This document shows, piece by piece, positions 42,221-54,156 of a stretch of 64,000 nucleotides of DNA. The position numbers and the translations under genes are program-made. Each line of letters opens with the position of its first letter. Positions within the stretch are counted from its first letter, which is position 1. Under the pieces are notes generated by a model. It saw only the letters and a program-made list of their open reading frames with translations, did no database searches and was not told where the DNA came from. The DNA comes from Thermoleophilum album. Lineage in GTDB: Bacteria > Actinomycetota > Thermoleophilia > Solirubrobacterales > Thermoleophilaceae. The stretch lies in contig NZ_CP066171.1 in assembly GCF_028867705.1 (NCBI RefSeq), positions 434,001 to 498,000 on the forward strand. Direction: 5' to 3'.

Positions 42221-43870
42221 ATGAACGCAGCTACTCCTTCGACGATCGCGCGACCGACCAACTGGCGGGACGTCTTCAGCAGCGGGCCGATAGCGCCGCT
42301 GCCAGCGCTCGCGCTCGTCGGCGCCGTCGTGGCGTGGGTTGGCGCGCTAGTCGGCGCGATCGTGGTGCTGTTGCCCGGTGCGCCGCTCGCGCGCCCGGAG
42401 CTGGTGTTCGCGGCGGCCGCGGGCGCCGCGGTGCTGGGCGCGGCGTTGGCGCTGGCGCGCGCCCGTGCGGGACAGGCTGGGCTGCACGCTGCCGTGTTCG
42501 TGGGCACGTTGCTCGGCACGTTGGGCGTGCTCGGCTGGGGCAGCGAGCATGCCTTCGGCCCGCTCGGCTACGCGTGGGTGGTCGTAGCGGCGTTTGTCTT
42601 CTTCCCCGCCTGGCAGTCGCTGCTCCACGTCGCGAGCGTAGCGGTGGTCTACGCGCTGGCGATGGTGTTCGACCGCGGCGGCGTCGCCTGGAACGCTTGG
42701 TTTGCGACCGTCACCGCCCTTGCCGGGGCCGGTGCGATCGTCACCCTCGCGCGCATCCGTGCGAGCGCGCTTCTGCAGCAGCTCGAGGAGGCCGCGGGCC
42801 GCGATCCGCTCACGGGGCTGGCCAACCGCCGCTCGCTCCAAGATGCGTTCGACATCGAGCTCGAGCGGGCCCGGCGCACTGGCCGTCCGCTCGCCGTCCT
42901 GCTCGTCGACATCGACCACTTCAAACGCGTCAACGATCGCTGCGGCCACCGGTGCGGCGACGAGGTTCTGCGCACGCTCGCGCGTGTGCTGCAAGCTTCG
43001 AAGCGCGGCTTCGACCTGGCGGCAAGGCACGGCGGCGAGGAGTTCGTTCTGCTCGCACCGGACTGCGACGAGCACGGCGCTTACATGCTCGCCGAGCGCC
43101 TACGTACCGCGGTCGAGCGAGCGTTCGCCGACCACCAGGCGGGGCCGGTTACCGTGAGCATTGGCGCGGCCGTGCATCCCGTTCACGGTCAGACGCTCGA
43201 GGCGCTTCTGCACGCGGCCGACGAAGCTATGTACGCAGCCAAGAAGCTCGGCCGCAACCGCACCGTGATCTCGAGTGCCGAGATCGAACGCGCCGCCGAG
43301 CTCGACGTGACCGGCGGCGGGCGCGTCGAGCTGGCCGCGCTTGTCGACCTCGCCGAGGCGGTCGATATGGCGACGATCGGCAACACCAGCCACTGCCGGC
43401 GGGTGGCGCGCTTCGCCGAGCTCGCGGCGCGTGAGCTAGGTCTTCCCGCTCACCGCGTCGAACAGGTTCGTCTCGCCGCGCTCCTCCACGACGTCGGCAC
43501 GATCGCGATTCCCGACGAGATCGAGCGCAAGAAGGGGCCGCTCACCTACGAGGAGTGGGAGTTCGTGCGTGCGCATCCGGTCGTCGGGTCGCGCATGCTC
43601 GAGGTCACCGAGCACCGCGAGCTCAGCCGTTGGGTACGCGCGCACCACGAGCACCTCGACGGGAGCGGCTATCCCGACGGACTGAGCGGCGCCGACGTTC
43701 CGCTCGAGGCGCGCATCATCGCCGTCGCCGAGGCGTACGAGGCTATGACCAGCGACCGTCCCTATCGGCCGCGGCTCACTCACCGCGAGGCTGTCGCAGA
43801 GCTGCGCTCCGCGGCGGGCCAGCGCTTCGACACCGAGGTGGTCGAGGCGCTGGTGAGGGCGCTCGGGTGA
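42221..43870 (+). CDS. membrane GGDEF + HD-GYP bifunctional c-di-GMP enzyme
   Basis: About 549 residues. Five hydrophobic segments fill residues 20-175. The GGDEF domain follows: DPLTGLANRRSL, LLVDIDHFKRVNDRCGHRCGDE and an intact active-site GGEEF. The HD-GYP domain has the metal-binding LLHDVGTIAIPDE and HHEHLDGSGYPDGL, then EARIIAVAEAYEAMTSDRPYR. Both active sites look complete, so it could make and break c-di-GMP. Starts at GTG 42170 or 42188 are possible and would add up to 17 residues. Its stop overlaps the start of a second GGDEF gene in GTGA. Confidence 0.92.
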   Translation: MNAATPSTIARPTNWRDVFSSGPIAPLPALALVGAVVAWVGALVGAIVVLLPGAPLARPELVFAAAAGAAVLGAALALARARAGQAGLHAAVFVGTLLGTLGVLGWGSEHAFGPLGYAWVVVAAFVFFPAWQSLLHVASVAVVYALAMVFDRGGVAWNAWFATVTALAGAGAIVTLARIRASALLQQLEEAAGRDPLTGLANRRSLQDAFDIELERARRTGRPLAVLLVDIDHFKRVNDRCGHRCGDEVLRTLARVLQASKRGFDLAARHGGEEFVLLAPDCDEHGAYMLAERLRTAVERAFADHQAGPVTVSIGAAVHPVHGQTLEALLHAADEAMYAAKKLGRNRTVISSAEIERAAELDVTGGGRVELAALVDLAEAVDMATIGNTSHCRRVARFAELAARELGLPAHRVEQVRLAALLHDVGTIAIPDEIERKKGPLTYEEWEFVRAHPVVGSRMLEVTEHRELSRWVRAHHEHLDGSGYPDGLSGADVPLEARIIAVAEAYEAMTSDRPYRPRLTHREAVAELRSAAGQRFDTEVVEALVRALG

Positions 43871-45036
43871 GTCCGCGCCGCCGCGCGCTGGCCGTGCGCG
43901 ACCGCTTGCGGAGGGGGCGCAGAGCGCTCGATCCGCGCGCGTCGTCGCCGGCGGATCCGCCGCCGTTGCCGCGGCCGGCGGATCCGCTCGTTCAGCTACG
44001 GCCCGCGGGCCCGCTCGCCAGCGCTGGCGGTTTGCGCACACTATCCCTGGCGTTCGGTTGCGGCGGTCTTCTCGGTGTCGCGTCGCTGCTTGTCCCGCGC
44101 GCCCCCTCGTCGCGTGCACACGTGCTGCTCCCGCTGGCACTGGTCGCGCTGGCCCTCGGTCTCTACCTGTGGCTGCTGGCGCGGCGACCGCGCCCGCAAT
44201 GGGTGACAGTCGCCGCGCTCGTGTCGGGCTGCGCACTGGTCGCAGCGGCGGTCGCGAACGACAGCGGGGCAAGCGCCTACGCGCTCTTCTTCGTCTGGCT
44301 GGTGATAGAGGCCGCGCTGCTGCTGCCGCCCACGGCCGCATTCGCGTATTTCACCCTGACGGCCGCTGCGTACGCGCTCGCTCTGGCCCTCGCACCGCAC
44401 ACGGGTAGCGAGGCGCAGCGCTGGCTTTTGACCGTCGGCACGAGCGGGGTCGCCGGCTTCGTGGTGGGCCATTTGCGCGAGCGCACGCTGGCCGCGACAG
44501 CGCACCTGTCCGCCGCTGCCAACACCGACGCCCTTACCGGGCTGCTCAACCGCCGGGGCTTCGACGGTGTGCTCGAGCGCGAGCTCGAGCGCGCGCAGCG
44601 CAGTGGTCGTCCCTTGAGCATTGCGCTCGGCGACGTAGATGGCTTGAAGGCAATCAACGATAGCCTCGGCCACCATGTCGGCGACCGCGCGATCGTCGCC
44701 GTCGCACGTCTACTCGCTGCCGCGACACGCACGATCGACGTCTCGGCACGCTTCGGCGGCGACGAGTTCGCGCTCGTTCTGCCCGAGGCCGACGCCGACG
44801 GCGCGCGGGCGCTCGCCGAGCGCGTGCGCAAGGAGGTAGCCGGCTCGTCCCTCGTGCCCGCGGGGGTGACGATCAGTTTCGGGGTGGCCGAGGCGAGCGC
44901 CGGGCGGGCCACCGCCGAGGCGCTGCTGCGCGCCGCAGACGGAGCGCTCTACGGCGCGAAGGCGGCGGGCGGCGACAGGACCGCCGTCGCCGACCCCCCA
45001 GCCGGCGACGGGTCCGCGCCACCTGTTACAAAGTAG
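43867..45036 (+). CDS. membrane diguanylate cyclase (GGDEF domain)
   Basis: A 389-residue protein. The first 55 residues are Arg/Pro-rich and cytoplasmic, followed by about six hydrophobic segments (about 60-210). The C-terminal GGDEF domain has DALTGLLNRRGFD, ALGDVDGLKAINDSLGHHVGDR and the exact active-site FGGDEFA. It should be an active diguanylate cyclase. It is translationally coupled (GTGA) to the preceding GGDEF/HD-GYP gene, so the pair is expressed together. Its final codons carry part of an 11-base direct repeat ahead of the ATP synthase operon. Confidence 0.9.
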   Translation: MSPRRRALAVRDRLRRGRRALDPRASSPADPPPLPRPADPLVQLRPAGPLASAGGLRTLSLAFGCGGLLGVASLLVPRAPSSRAHVLLPLALVALALGLYLWLLARRPRPQWVTVAALVSGCALVAAAVANDSGASAYALFFVWLVIEAALLLPPTAAFAYFTLTAAAYALALALAPHTGSEAQRWLLTVGTSGVAGFVVGHLRERTLAATAHLSAAANTDALTGLLNRRGFDGVLERELERAQRSGRPLSIALGDVDGLKAINDSLGHHVGDRAIVAVARLLAAATRTIDVSARFGGDEFALVLPEADADGARALAERVRKEVAGSSLVPAGVTISFGVAEASAGRATAEALLRAADGALYGAKAAGGDRTAVADPPAGDGSAPPVTK

Positions 45037-45046
45037 TCACAAAGTC
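45025..45046 (+). promoter_or_regulatory. 11-base tandem direct repeat upstream of the ATP synthase operon
   Basis: GTTACAAAGTA (45025-45035) and GTCACAAAGTC (45036-45046) are adjacent and agree at nine of eleven positions. This one-helical-turn repeat is the usual format of OmpR/PhoB-family operators, including the Streptomyces PHO box. It ends 12 bases before a TAGCGT -10 box. Confidence 0.45.
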
Positions 45047-45057
45047 GCGAAGTTCGG

Positions 45058-45063
45058 TAGCGT
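45058..45063 (+). promoter_or_regulatory. -10 box TAGCGT for the ATP synthase operon
   Basis: TAGCGT is in the 129-base gap before the first atp gene. The expected -35 region falls inside the second copy of the direct repeat. The leader would be about 95 bases. Confidence 0.4.
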
Positions 45064-45165
45064 TCCGAACGCAAGCGAAGCGCCCGAGCGCGCGCACTCA
45101 CCAGGCCACACGCTCCGGCGGTTCGCTGCCATCTCTCGAAGCCATGCAGAACGGGTACAGCAACG

Positions 45166-45357
45166 ATGACCGACCCATCACCCCTGAACCCTGCGGGCGC
45201 AGGGCTCACGCTGGTGGGTGCGATGCTTCTGTTCGCAGCGCTCGGGTTGGGCGTCGGGGAGATTGTCGGTGCCCCCGTCCTCGTCGGGCTCGTCGGTCTA
45301 TTCGCAGGCGCGGTGGTCGGGGTAGCGCTTGTCCGCGCACGCTTTAGGGATCTCTGA
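45166..45357 (+). CDS. small two-helix membrane protein, AtpZ/AtpQ-like, first gene of ATP synthase operon
   Basis: A 63-residue protein with two transmembrane helices (about 13-31 and 36-55) separated by a short Gly-Ala-Pro turn, ending in a basic VRARFRDL tail. Small proteins of this kind, called AtpZ or AtpQ/AtpR-like, often begin ATP synthase operons and support cation supply or assembly. The assignment is positional plus topology; sequence identity to a named family is weak. It is five bases upstream of the AtpI-like gene. Confidence 0.6.
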   Translation: MTDPSPLNPAGAGLTLVGAMLLFAALGLGVGEIVGAPVLVGLVGLFAGAVVGVALVRARFRDL

Positions 45358-45361
45358 GCCG

Positions 45362-45745
45362 ATGGCTGCCGCCCCGACAAGTCGCCTCGTCGAGCTCCTC
45401 GACCTCGCCGTGCTGGCAGCCGCGGTGTCGGTTGCCGCGCTCGTCGGCGCTCCCGCGCTCGGCATCGCCATCGGCAGCGGCGTGTGGGTCGCGCAGCGCG
45501 TCGCCGGCGATCTCACGGCGCGGCGGGCGCTCGCTCTCGGGCGAGCCAAGGCCGGTCTCGGCATTCTCGCCGCAGGACTTCTGCTGCGCGCCTGGATGGT
45601 CGCCTTCGGTCTGCTCGCGGCGGGCGTGATCGACCGCCGCGCCGGCCTCGTCGCGGCGCTGCTCGTCGCGCTAGCCGTCAACGCGCGTTTGGCGGTCGAG
45701 CTGCCGAGGCGGTTGCGCGGCGTGAAAGTGGAGGCAGCACGGTGA
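45362..45745 (+). CDS. AtpI-like ATP synthase assembly protein
   Basis: A 127-residue membrane protein with four hydrophobic segments (about 10-32, 33-48, 67-85 and 90-108). It sits where atpI normally lies, directly before subunit a. AtpI-type proteins help assemble the c ring. Sequence conservation in this family is low, so the name rests on position, size and topology. The ATG at 45362 is preferred to the ATG at 45329, which lies inside the previous gene. Its stop overlaps the atpB start in GTGA. Confidence 0.62.
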   Translation: MAAAPTSRLVELLDLAVLAAAVSVAALVGAPALGIAIGSGVWVAQRVAGDLTARRALALGRAKAGLGILAAGLLLRAWMVAFGLLAAGVIDRRAGLVAALLVALAVNARLAVELPRRLRGVKVEAAR

Positions 45746-46662
45746 GCGCGGCGGTTCGCGCGATGAGCGTGCGCGCCAAGGTCATGCTCGGCCTCGGCAT
45801 CTACCTCGCCGTCACGGTCGCGCTGCTGCTGCTCTTCCCGTCCGAGGGCAAGAACGAAAGCTTTAAACCGGTCGAGGAGTTCCGCCTCGACCCGTGGGTC
45901 GAGATCAAGGTCGCCGGCATCGATCTGAGCATCAACAAGGCGGTGCTCTACCTGGTGATCTCGTGCCTTTTGACGGTCGCCTTCATGACCTGGATCGCGC
46001 GCCGCATGCAGGCGCGGCCGAACCGTGTGCAGGCAGCGGTAGAGGCGCTCTACGACCTCACCTACACGACGATCGCGCGCCAGAACATGTCGCCGCAGAT
46101 GGCTGCGCGCTGGTTCCCGTTCGTCGGTGCCCTCTTCTTCTTCATCTGGGTTTCGAACCTCGTTGGTTACATCCCGCTGCCGATCAACACCCACGCCACG
46201 GTCGCAGTCTTCGGTATCGAGTTCCCGGCGTTCGCGATCTACGCCGCCACCGCCAACCTCTCCGTGCCGCTGGTGCTCGCGGCGGTCGTTTGGCTCTCGT
46301 ACCACCTCGAGGGGATCCGCGAGAAGGGGCTGGCTGCGTACCTGTCTTCCTGGATTCCCTCCGGGACGCCGGCGGCGATGCGCCCGATGATGTTCGCGAT
46401 CGAGCTGATCTCGCACTCGGTGCGGTTGATCTCGCTTTCGGTCCGGCTCTTCGCGAACATGCTCGCCGGCCACCTGATGATCCTGTTCATGGCCGGCGGT
46501 CTGGCGGTGCTGCTCGGCGTCGCCGCGATCGCCTGGGTGACGCTGCCGCTCGCGGTCTTCTTCTTCGTCTTCGAGGTCGTCCTAGTGGCGACGCTGCAGG
46601 CGTTCATCTTCGCCACGCTCACGTCCATCTACTTCGGCGAGGCAACCGCCGAGGGTCACTGA
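45742..46662 (+). CDS. atpB: ATP synthase Fo subunit a
   Basis: A 306-residue polytopic subunit forming the proton half-channels. The C-terminal helix pair contains HSVRLISLSVRLFANMLAGHLM, in which the Arg of VRLFANM is the essential residue facing the c ring; the final helix FVFEVVLVATLQAFIFATLTSIYF is typical. WFPFVGALFFFIWVSNLVGYIPLP is the conserved middle block. The start is the GTG overlapping the preceding stop; an ATG seven codons later is an alternative. The N-terminal about 40 residues are one extra helix plus a periplasmic loop. Confidence 0.96.
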   Translation: MSAAVRAMSVRAKVMLGLGIYLAVTVALLLLFPSEGKNESFKPVEEFRLDPWVEIKVAGIDLSINKAVLYLVISCLLTVAFMTWIARRMQARPNRVQAAVEALYDLTYTTIARQNMSPQMAARWFPFVGALFFFIWVSNLVGYIPLPINTHATVAVFGIEFPAFAIYAATANLSVPLVLAAVVWLSYHLEGIREKGLAAYLSSWIPSGTPAAMRPMMFAIELISHSVRLISLSVRLFANMLAGHLMILFMAGGLAVLLGVAAIAWVTLPLAVFFFVFEVVLVATLQAFIFATLTSIYFGEATAEGH

Positions 46663-46678
46663 AAGGAAGGAGGACAGC

Positions 46679-46939
46679 TTGATCGCCGATCTGCTTCTGC
46701 CCCTGGCCGAGGTCAGCGACTCCGGTCTCAAGTCGATCGCGCTCGGTGTCGGCGCCGGTCTCGGTTCGCTCGGCGTCGGTATCGGTCTCGGCATCATGTT
46801 CGGCCGCGTGATCGAGGCGGTCGCGCGCCAGCCCGAGCTGCGTCAGGAGATCACGAGCATCCAGTGGCTCGCGTTCGCGCTGATCGAGGCGGTGGTCTTC
46901 TACGCAGCGATCTTCGGATTGATCGCGTTCTTCCTGTGA
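46679..46939 (+). CDS. atpE: ATP synthase Fo subunit c
   Basis: An 86-residue hairpin subunit, one protomer of the rotor ring. Helix 1 is Gly-rich (LGVGAGLGSLGVGIGLGIMFG), the polar loop is RQPELRQ, and helix 2 carries the proton-binding Glu70 in FALIEAVVF. A following Ala rather than Ser, and no Gln in the helix-1 site, argue for H+ rather than Na+. The start is TTG at 46679; an AAGGAGGA Shine-Dalgarno sequence about five bases upstream makes this clear. An N-terminal extension of about 15 residues precedes helix 1. Confidence 0.97.
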   Translation: MIADLLLPLAEVSDSGLKSIALGVGAGLGSLGVGIGLGIMFGRVIEAVARQPELRQEITSIQWLAFALIEAVVFYAAIFGLIAFFL

Positions 46940-46943
46940 GCAG

Positions 46944-47558
46944 GTGATCGGGCCGATCGACATCAGTTCGCTCGCGCTGCCGCTCGCCGCTGAAGGCGGC
47001 GGCGACTCGAGCTTCCTGATCTCGCCCAGCGTCGGGCTGATGATCTGGACGCTCGTCGCCTTTGGCGTCACGCTCTGGCTGCTCAACCGCTACGCGTTTC
47101 CGCAGATCGCGCAGGCGCTCGACCGGCGCCGACGCGAGATCGAGGAGTCGCTCGAGCGCGCCGAGCGGGCCAAGCGCGAGGCCGACGCCCTCGTCGAGGA
47201 GTACCGCGCGCGTCTGCGCGAGGCGCGCGAACAGGCCGAGGACATCCTCGTGCGGGCACAGCGGGCGGCCGAGGAAGAGGTCGACCGCGCGCGCGAGGAA
47301 GGCCGCAAACAGCGCGAGGAGCTGCTCGCTGCGGCGCGCCGTGACATCGAAGCGGAAACGCGGCGCGCGCTCGACCAGATCCGCCGCGAGGTCGCCGAGC
47401 TCACGGTCGAGGTGACCGAGAAGATCACCCGGCGCTCGCTGACCCCGGACGACCACAAGCGGATGATCGAGGACGCTTTGCGCGAGCTCGACTTCGCGGC
47501 CCTGGCCCCGCAGGGCGGTAGCGCGGGCGAAGGCGGGACGAACGCGAGCGGGAGGTAG
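46944..47558 (+). CDS. atpF: ATP synthase Fo subunit b
   Basis: A 204-residue peripheral-stalk subunit. A single transmembrane helix (about 30-50, GLMIWTLVAFGVTLWLLNRYAFPQI) is followed by a long charged coiled coil (about 55-175), rich in Arg, Glu and Ala with heptad-like spacing. The C-terminal 20 residues are Gly/Ser-rich. It holds F1 against rotation. The GTG start lies four bases after atpE. Confidence 0.96.
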   Translation: MIGPIDISSLALPLAAEGGGDSSFLISPSVGLMIWTLVAFGVTLWLLNRYAFPQIAQALDRRRREIEESLERAERAKREADALVEEYRARLREAREQAEDILVRAQRAAEEEVDRAREEGRKQREELLAAARRDIEAETRRALDQIRREVAELTVEVTEKITRRSLTPDDHKRMIEDALRELDFAALAPQGGSAGEGGTNASGR

Positions 47559-47565
47559 CGGAGGC

Positions 47566-48099
47566 GTGGACGAGCTCGCTCGCAACTACGCCCGCGCGCT
47601 CTTCGAGTCGGCGCGCGACGCGGGCGTGCTCGACCGTATCCGCGACGAGCTCGAAGCGCTGGCGCGCGGGCTGCGCGAGAGTCGCGAGCTGCGGCTCTTC
47701 TTCAACTCGCCGTACTTCTCGCGCGACGAGAAGCGTGCCGGTGTTCGCAAGGTCGTGCACGGCGCCGACGAGCGTCTCGTGCGCTTCCTCGAGCTGCTCG
47801 CCGAGCGCCACCGCTTCCCGCTGCTCGACCGCATCCGCCGCGAGTTCGACCGCTTGTGGGCCGAGCACAACCGCCTGCTCGACGTCGAGGTGGCTGCAGC
47901 GATCGAACTCGACGAGGGGCTTGTGCGCGAAATCGGCCAGCGCATCGAGCAGCAGACGGGACGGCGTGTGCGTCTGGCGCGCCGCGTCGATCCCGAGCTG
48001 ATCGGGGGACTCGTAGTGCGCGTCGGCAACGTCGTGCTCGACGCGAGCGTCCGCAACCGTTTGGAGAGACTGAAGCGAGAGGTGGCTTCCGCCGCCTAG
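47566..48099 (+). CDS. atpH: ATP synthase F1 subunit delta
   Basis: A 177-residue OSCP/delta subunit linking the peripheral stalk to F1. The N-terminal helical bundle starts with [18 protein letters not shown], and the C-terminal domain has the signature [30 protein letters not shown]. Length and gene order (after b, before alpha) are normal. It begins with GTG seven bases after atpF. Confidence 0.96.
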   Translation: MDELARNYARALFESARDAGVLDRIRDELEALARGLRESRELRLFFNSPYFSRDEKRAGVRKVVHGADERLVRFLELLAERHRFPLLDRIRREFDRLWAEHNRLLDVEVAAAIELDEGLVREIGQRIEQQTGRRVRLARRVDPELIGGLVVRVGNVVLDASVRNRLERLKREVASAA

Positions 48100-48116
48100 G
48101 AGGGGACTTCCAGCCG

Positions 48117-49748
<1,632 letters not shown>

Positions 49749-49794
49749 TTAAGCGGTACGGGATTTAGGGAGCAAGCGCTGACGAAGACGGCAA

Positions 49795-52238
<2,444 letters not shown>

Positions 52239-52299
52239 GGGCGCAGCGACCACCGCTGTTAAAAGCACGGGCGACAACGTGGGAAGGGCGGTGTAGCAG

Positions 52300-52710
52300 G
52301 TGGCCCACCAGAAGTTCAGGGCGCGCGTTCTGACTCCCGAGGGAGAGGCCTTCGCTGGCGAAGTCGAGATGGTGTCGACACGTACCGCGACCGGCGTAGT
52401 CGGCATCCTCGCCCGTCACCAGCCGCTGCTCGCGATCCTCGAGCCGACCGAGCTGCGCCTCTACCGCACAGAGAGCGAGATCGAGCGCTTCGCCCAGGCC
52501 GAGGGGTATCTGCAGGTCGCCGAGGGCGAGGCGCTGATCCTCGTCGAGGAGGCGCACCGTCCCGAGGACCTCGATCGCTCCGAGCTCGAGCAGCGGTTGC
52601 GCGAAGCGCGTGAACGCTACGAACAGGCAGCCGACGGCAGCGAGGAGCAACGGCGCGCGCAGCGGGCGGTACGGCGTCTCGAGGCGTTTCTCGAAGTCGT
52701 TACGGCCTGA
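52300..52710 (+). CDS. atpC: ATP synthase F1 subunit epsilon
   Basis: A 136-residue central-stalk subunit. The N-terminal beta-sandwich (KFRARVLTPEGEAFAGEVEMVSTRTATGVVGILARHQPLLAILEP) is the standard epsilon fold; the C-terminal half is two helices rich in Glu and Arg (EQRLREARERYEQAADG ... QRAVRRLEAFLE) that can act as an inhibitory arm. The gene closes the atp operon, 61 bases after atpD, starting with GTG. Confidence 0.95.
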   Translation: MAHQKFRARVLTPEGEAFAGEVEMVSTRTATGVVGILARHQPLLAILEPTELRLYRTESEIERFAQAEGYLQVAEGEALILVEEAHRPEDLDRSELEQRLREARERYEQAADGSEEQRRAQRAVRRLEAFLEVVTA

Positions 52711-52748
52711 GTGGGTGGCGCCGCTCGGGGTGGTCGTCAGAGACGGGC

Positions 52749-53450
52749 ATGCGTGATCTCACCGCAGAGGAGGTCCGCGTACTCGGCTGCTTGATCGAGA
52801 AGCAGCGGACGACACCCGATCAGTATCCGCTGACGCTCAACGCGCTTCGTAACGCCTGCAACCAGACGACCAACCGCGATCCGGTCGTCGACTACAGCGA
52901 GGACACGATTCGCCGCGCGCTCGAGCGTCTCATACACCGCGGCTGGGTACGCAACGCGAGCTGGGCGGGCAGCCGGGCGATGAAGTACCGGCACCTGCTC
53001 GACCAGCAGCTGAACCTCGACGAGCGCTCGCTCGCTCTGCTTGCCGTGCTGATGCTGCGCGGACCCCAAACGGCGGCCGAGCTCCGCCAGCGAAGCGAGC
53101 GCTTGTACCGCTTCGCATCACCAGAAGAGGTCGAGCAGGTGCTCGCCGAGCTGGCGGCGCGCGATCTCGTCGCGCAGCTTCCGCGCCGTGCCGGAGAAAG
53201 GGGCCGGCGCTACGTGCATCTGCTCAGCGCTCAGTTCGCCGACGGGGCTGACCTTGCAGCCGGCCGCTCCGCGCGCGACGACGACGGCGCGGCATCGGTG
53301 CCGGGCCCGCACGGCGAGCCGCGGTCGTCAACCGGTCTCGGTGCGGTGGAGGGCGCCGACGTTGCAGCGCCGACACTTGCCGAGCGGGTCGCTGCGCTCG
53401 AACGACGGATCGCCGAACTCGAACGCAAGCTGAACGAGCTCGCTGGTTGA
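52749..53450 (+). CDS. YceH-family protein (DUF480)
   Basis: A 233-residue protein of the YceH family, built from two winged-helix domains. LTAEEVRVLGCLIEKQRTTPDQYPLTLNALRNACNQTTNRDPV is the unmistakable N-terminal block, followed by LALLAVLMLRGPQTAAELRQRSERLYRF. The family occurs widely; its function is not established, though DNA or RNA binding is assumed. The C-terminal 35 residues form a coiled coil (TLAERVAALERRIAELERKLNELA). It follows the atp operon by 38 bases but is probably functionally separate. Confidence 0.93.
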   Translation: MRDLTAEEVRVLGCLIEKQRTTPDQYPLTLNALRNACNQTTNRDPVVDYSEDTIRRALERLIHRGWVRNASWAGSRAMKYRHLLDQQLNLDERSLALLAVLMLRGPQTAAELRQRSERLYRFASPEEVEQVLAELAARDLVAQLPRRAGERGRRYVHLLSAQFADGADLAAGRSARDDDGAASVPGPHGEPRSSTGLGAVEGADVAAPTLAERVAALERRIAELERKLNELAG

Positions 53451-53476
53451 ATCGAGGAGGCACGGGGCACGGAAGC

Positions 53477-54133
53477 TCAGCGGCTGTAGCCGCGCCGTTC
53501 GAACTGCGCTCGCGCCTCTTCGACCTCTTCTGGGCTGAGCGGTCGAGGCGTGCCGACGGCGTGAGCGCGCACGAGCAGGTCACAAAGCCATTCGAGTAGG
53601 CGCGCGGCTCCAACCGCTTCATCTAACGTCTCGCCGACGGCGACGGCCCCGTGGTTCGCCAGGAGCGCGGCGCGACGGTCGCGCAGGGCCTCGATCGCGA
53701 CTTCGGCCAGCTCTGGGCTGCCGAACCGCCGGTACGGTGCAACTCGTACCGGCCCGCCGAGCAAGACCATCTCGTAGTGGATGCACGGCAGCTCGCCCTC
53801 GAGCGTGCAGGCCACGGCGGTTGCGGAGGGCGAGTGCGTGTGGACGACCGCGCCGACGCTGTGGTGCTCGTAGACAGCGAGGTGGAGTGGAAGCTCGGAC
53901 GATGGTGCCAGGCGCCCGGCGACGAGTTCGCCCGAGCAATCGACGATCGTCACCTGTCCCGCACGCAGCTCACCCAGGTTCGAGCCGGCCGGGGTGATCG
54001 CGATATGGTCGCCGTCGCGAGCGCTGACGTTGCCCTGCGTGCGCGTCACTAACCCCTCGGCCGCGAGTGTCCGCGAGGCGTCGGCGACGGCATGGCGCAG
54101 TTCGAGCAGTGGGTCGGCAGGATTTCGGCGCAT
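53477..54133 (-). CDS. class II aldolase/adducin-family protein
   Basis: A 218-residue zinc-dependent aldolase-fold protein (fuculose-1-phosphate/ribulose-5-phosphate family). GLVTRTQGNVSAR is the N-terminal block, VVHTHSPSATAVA supplies two zinc histidines, and LLANHGAVAVG the third; a Glu is near ELPLHLAVYE. The substrate is not clear; L-fuculose-phosphate, methylthioribulose-phosphate and other sugar phosphates are possible. The ATG at 54133 is chosen; the longer frame runs into copA. It begins 23 bases after copA on the same strand, but no copper link is evident. Confidence 0.88.
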   Translation of the reverse strand: MRRNPADPLLELRHAVADASRTLAAEGLVTRTQGNVSARDGDHIAITPAGSNLGELRAGQVTIVDCSGELVAGRLAPSSELPLHLAVYEHHSVGAVVHTHSPSATAVACTLEGELPCIHYEMVLLGGPVRVAPYRRFGSPELAEVAIEALRDRRAALLANHGAVAVGETLDEAVGAARLLEWLCDLLVRAHAVGTPRPLSPEEVEEARAQFERRGYSR

Positions 54134-54156
54134 CGATAGAGAGAGCCCTCGGGACG

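Noticed and set aside
45144-45347. Alternative small frame starting 22 bases before the first atp gene
   Set aside because: It is out of frame with the two-helix membrane protein, Arg/Gly-rich and lacks a ribosome-binding site.
46679-46939. Na+-type c subunit
   Set aside because: The Gln of helix 1 and the Ser after the essential Glu, both needed for Na+ coordination, are absent.
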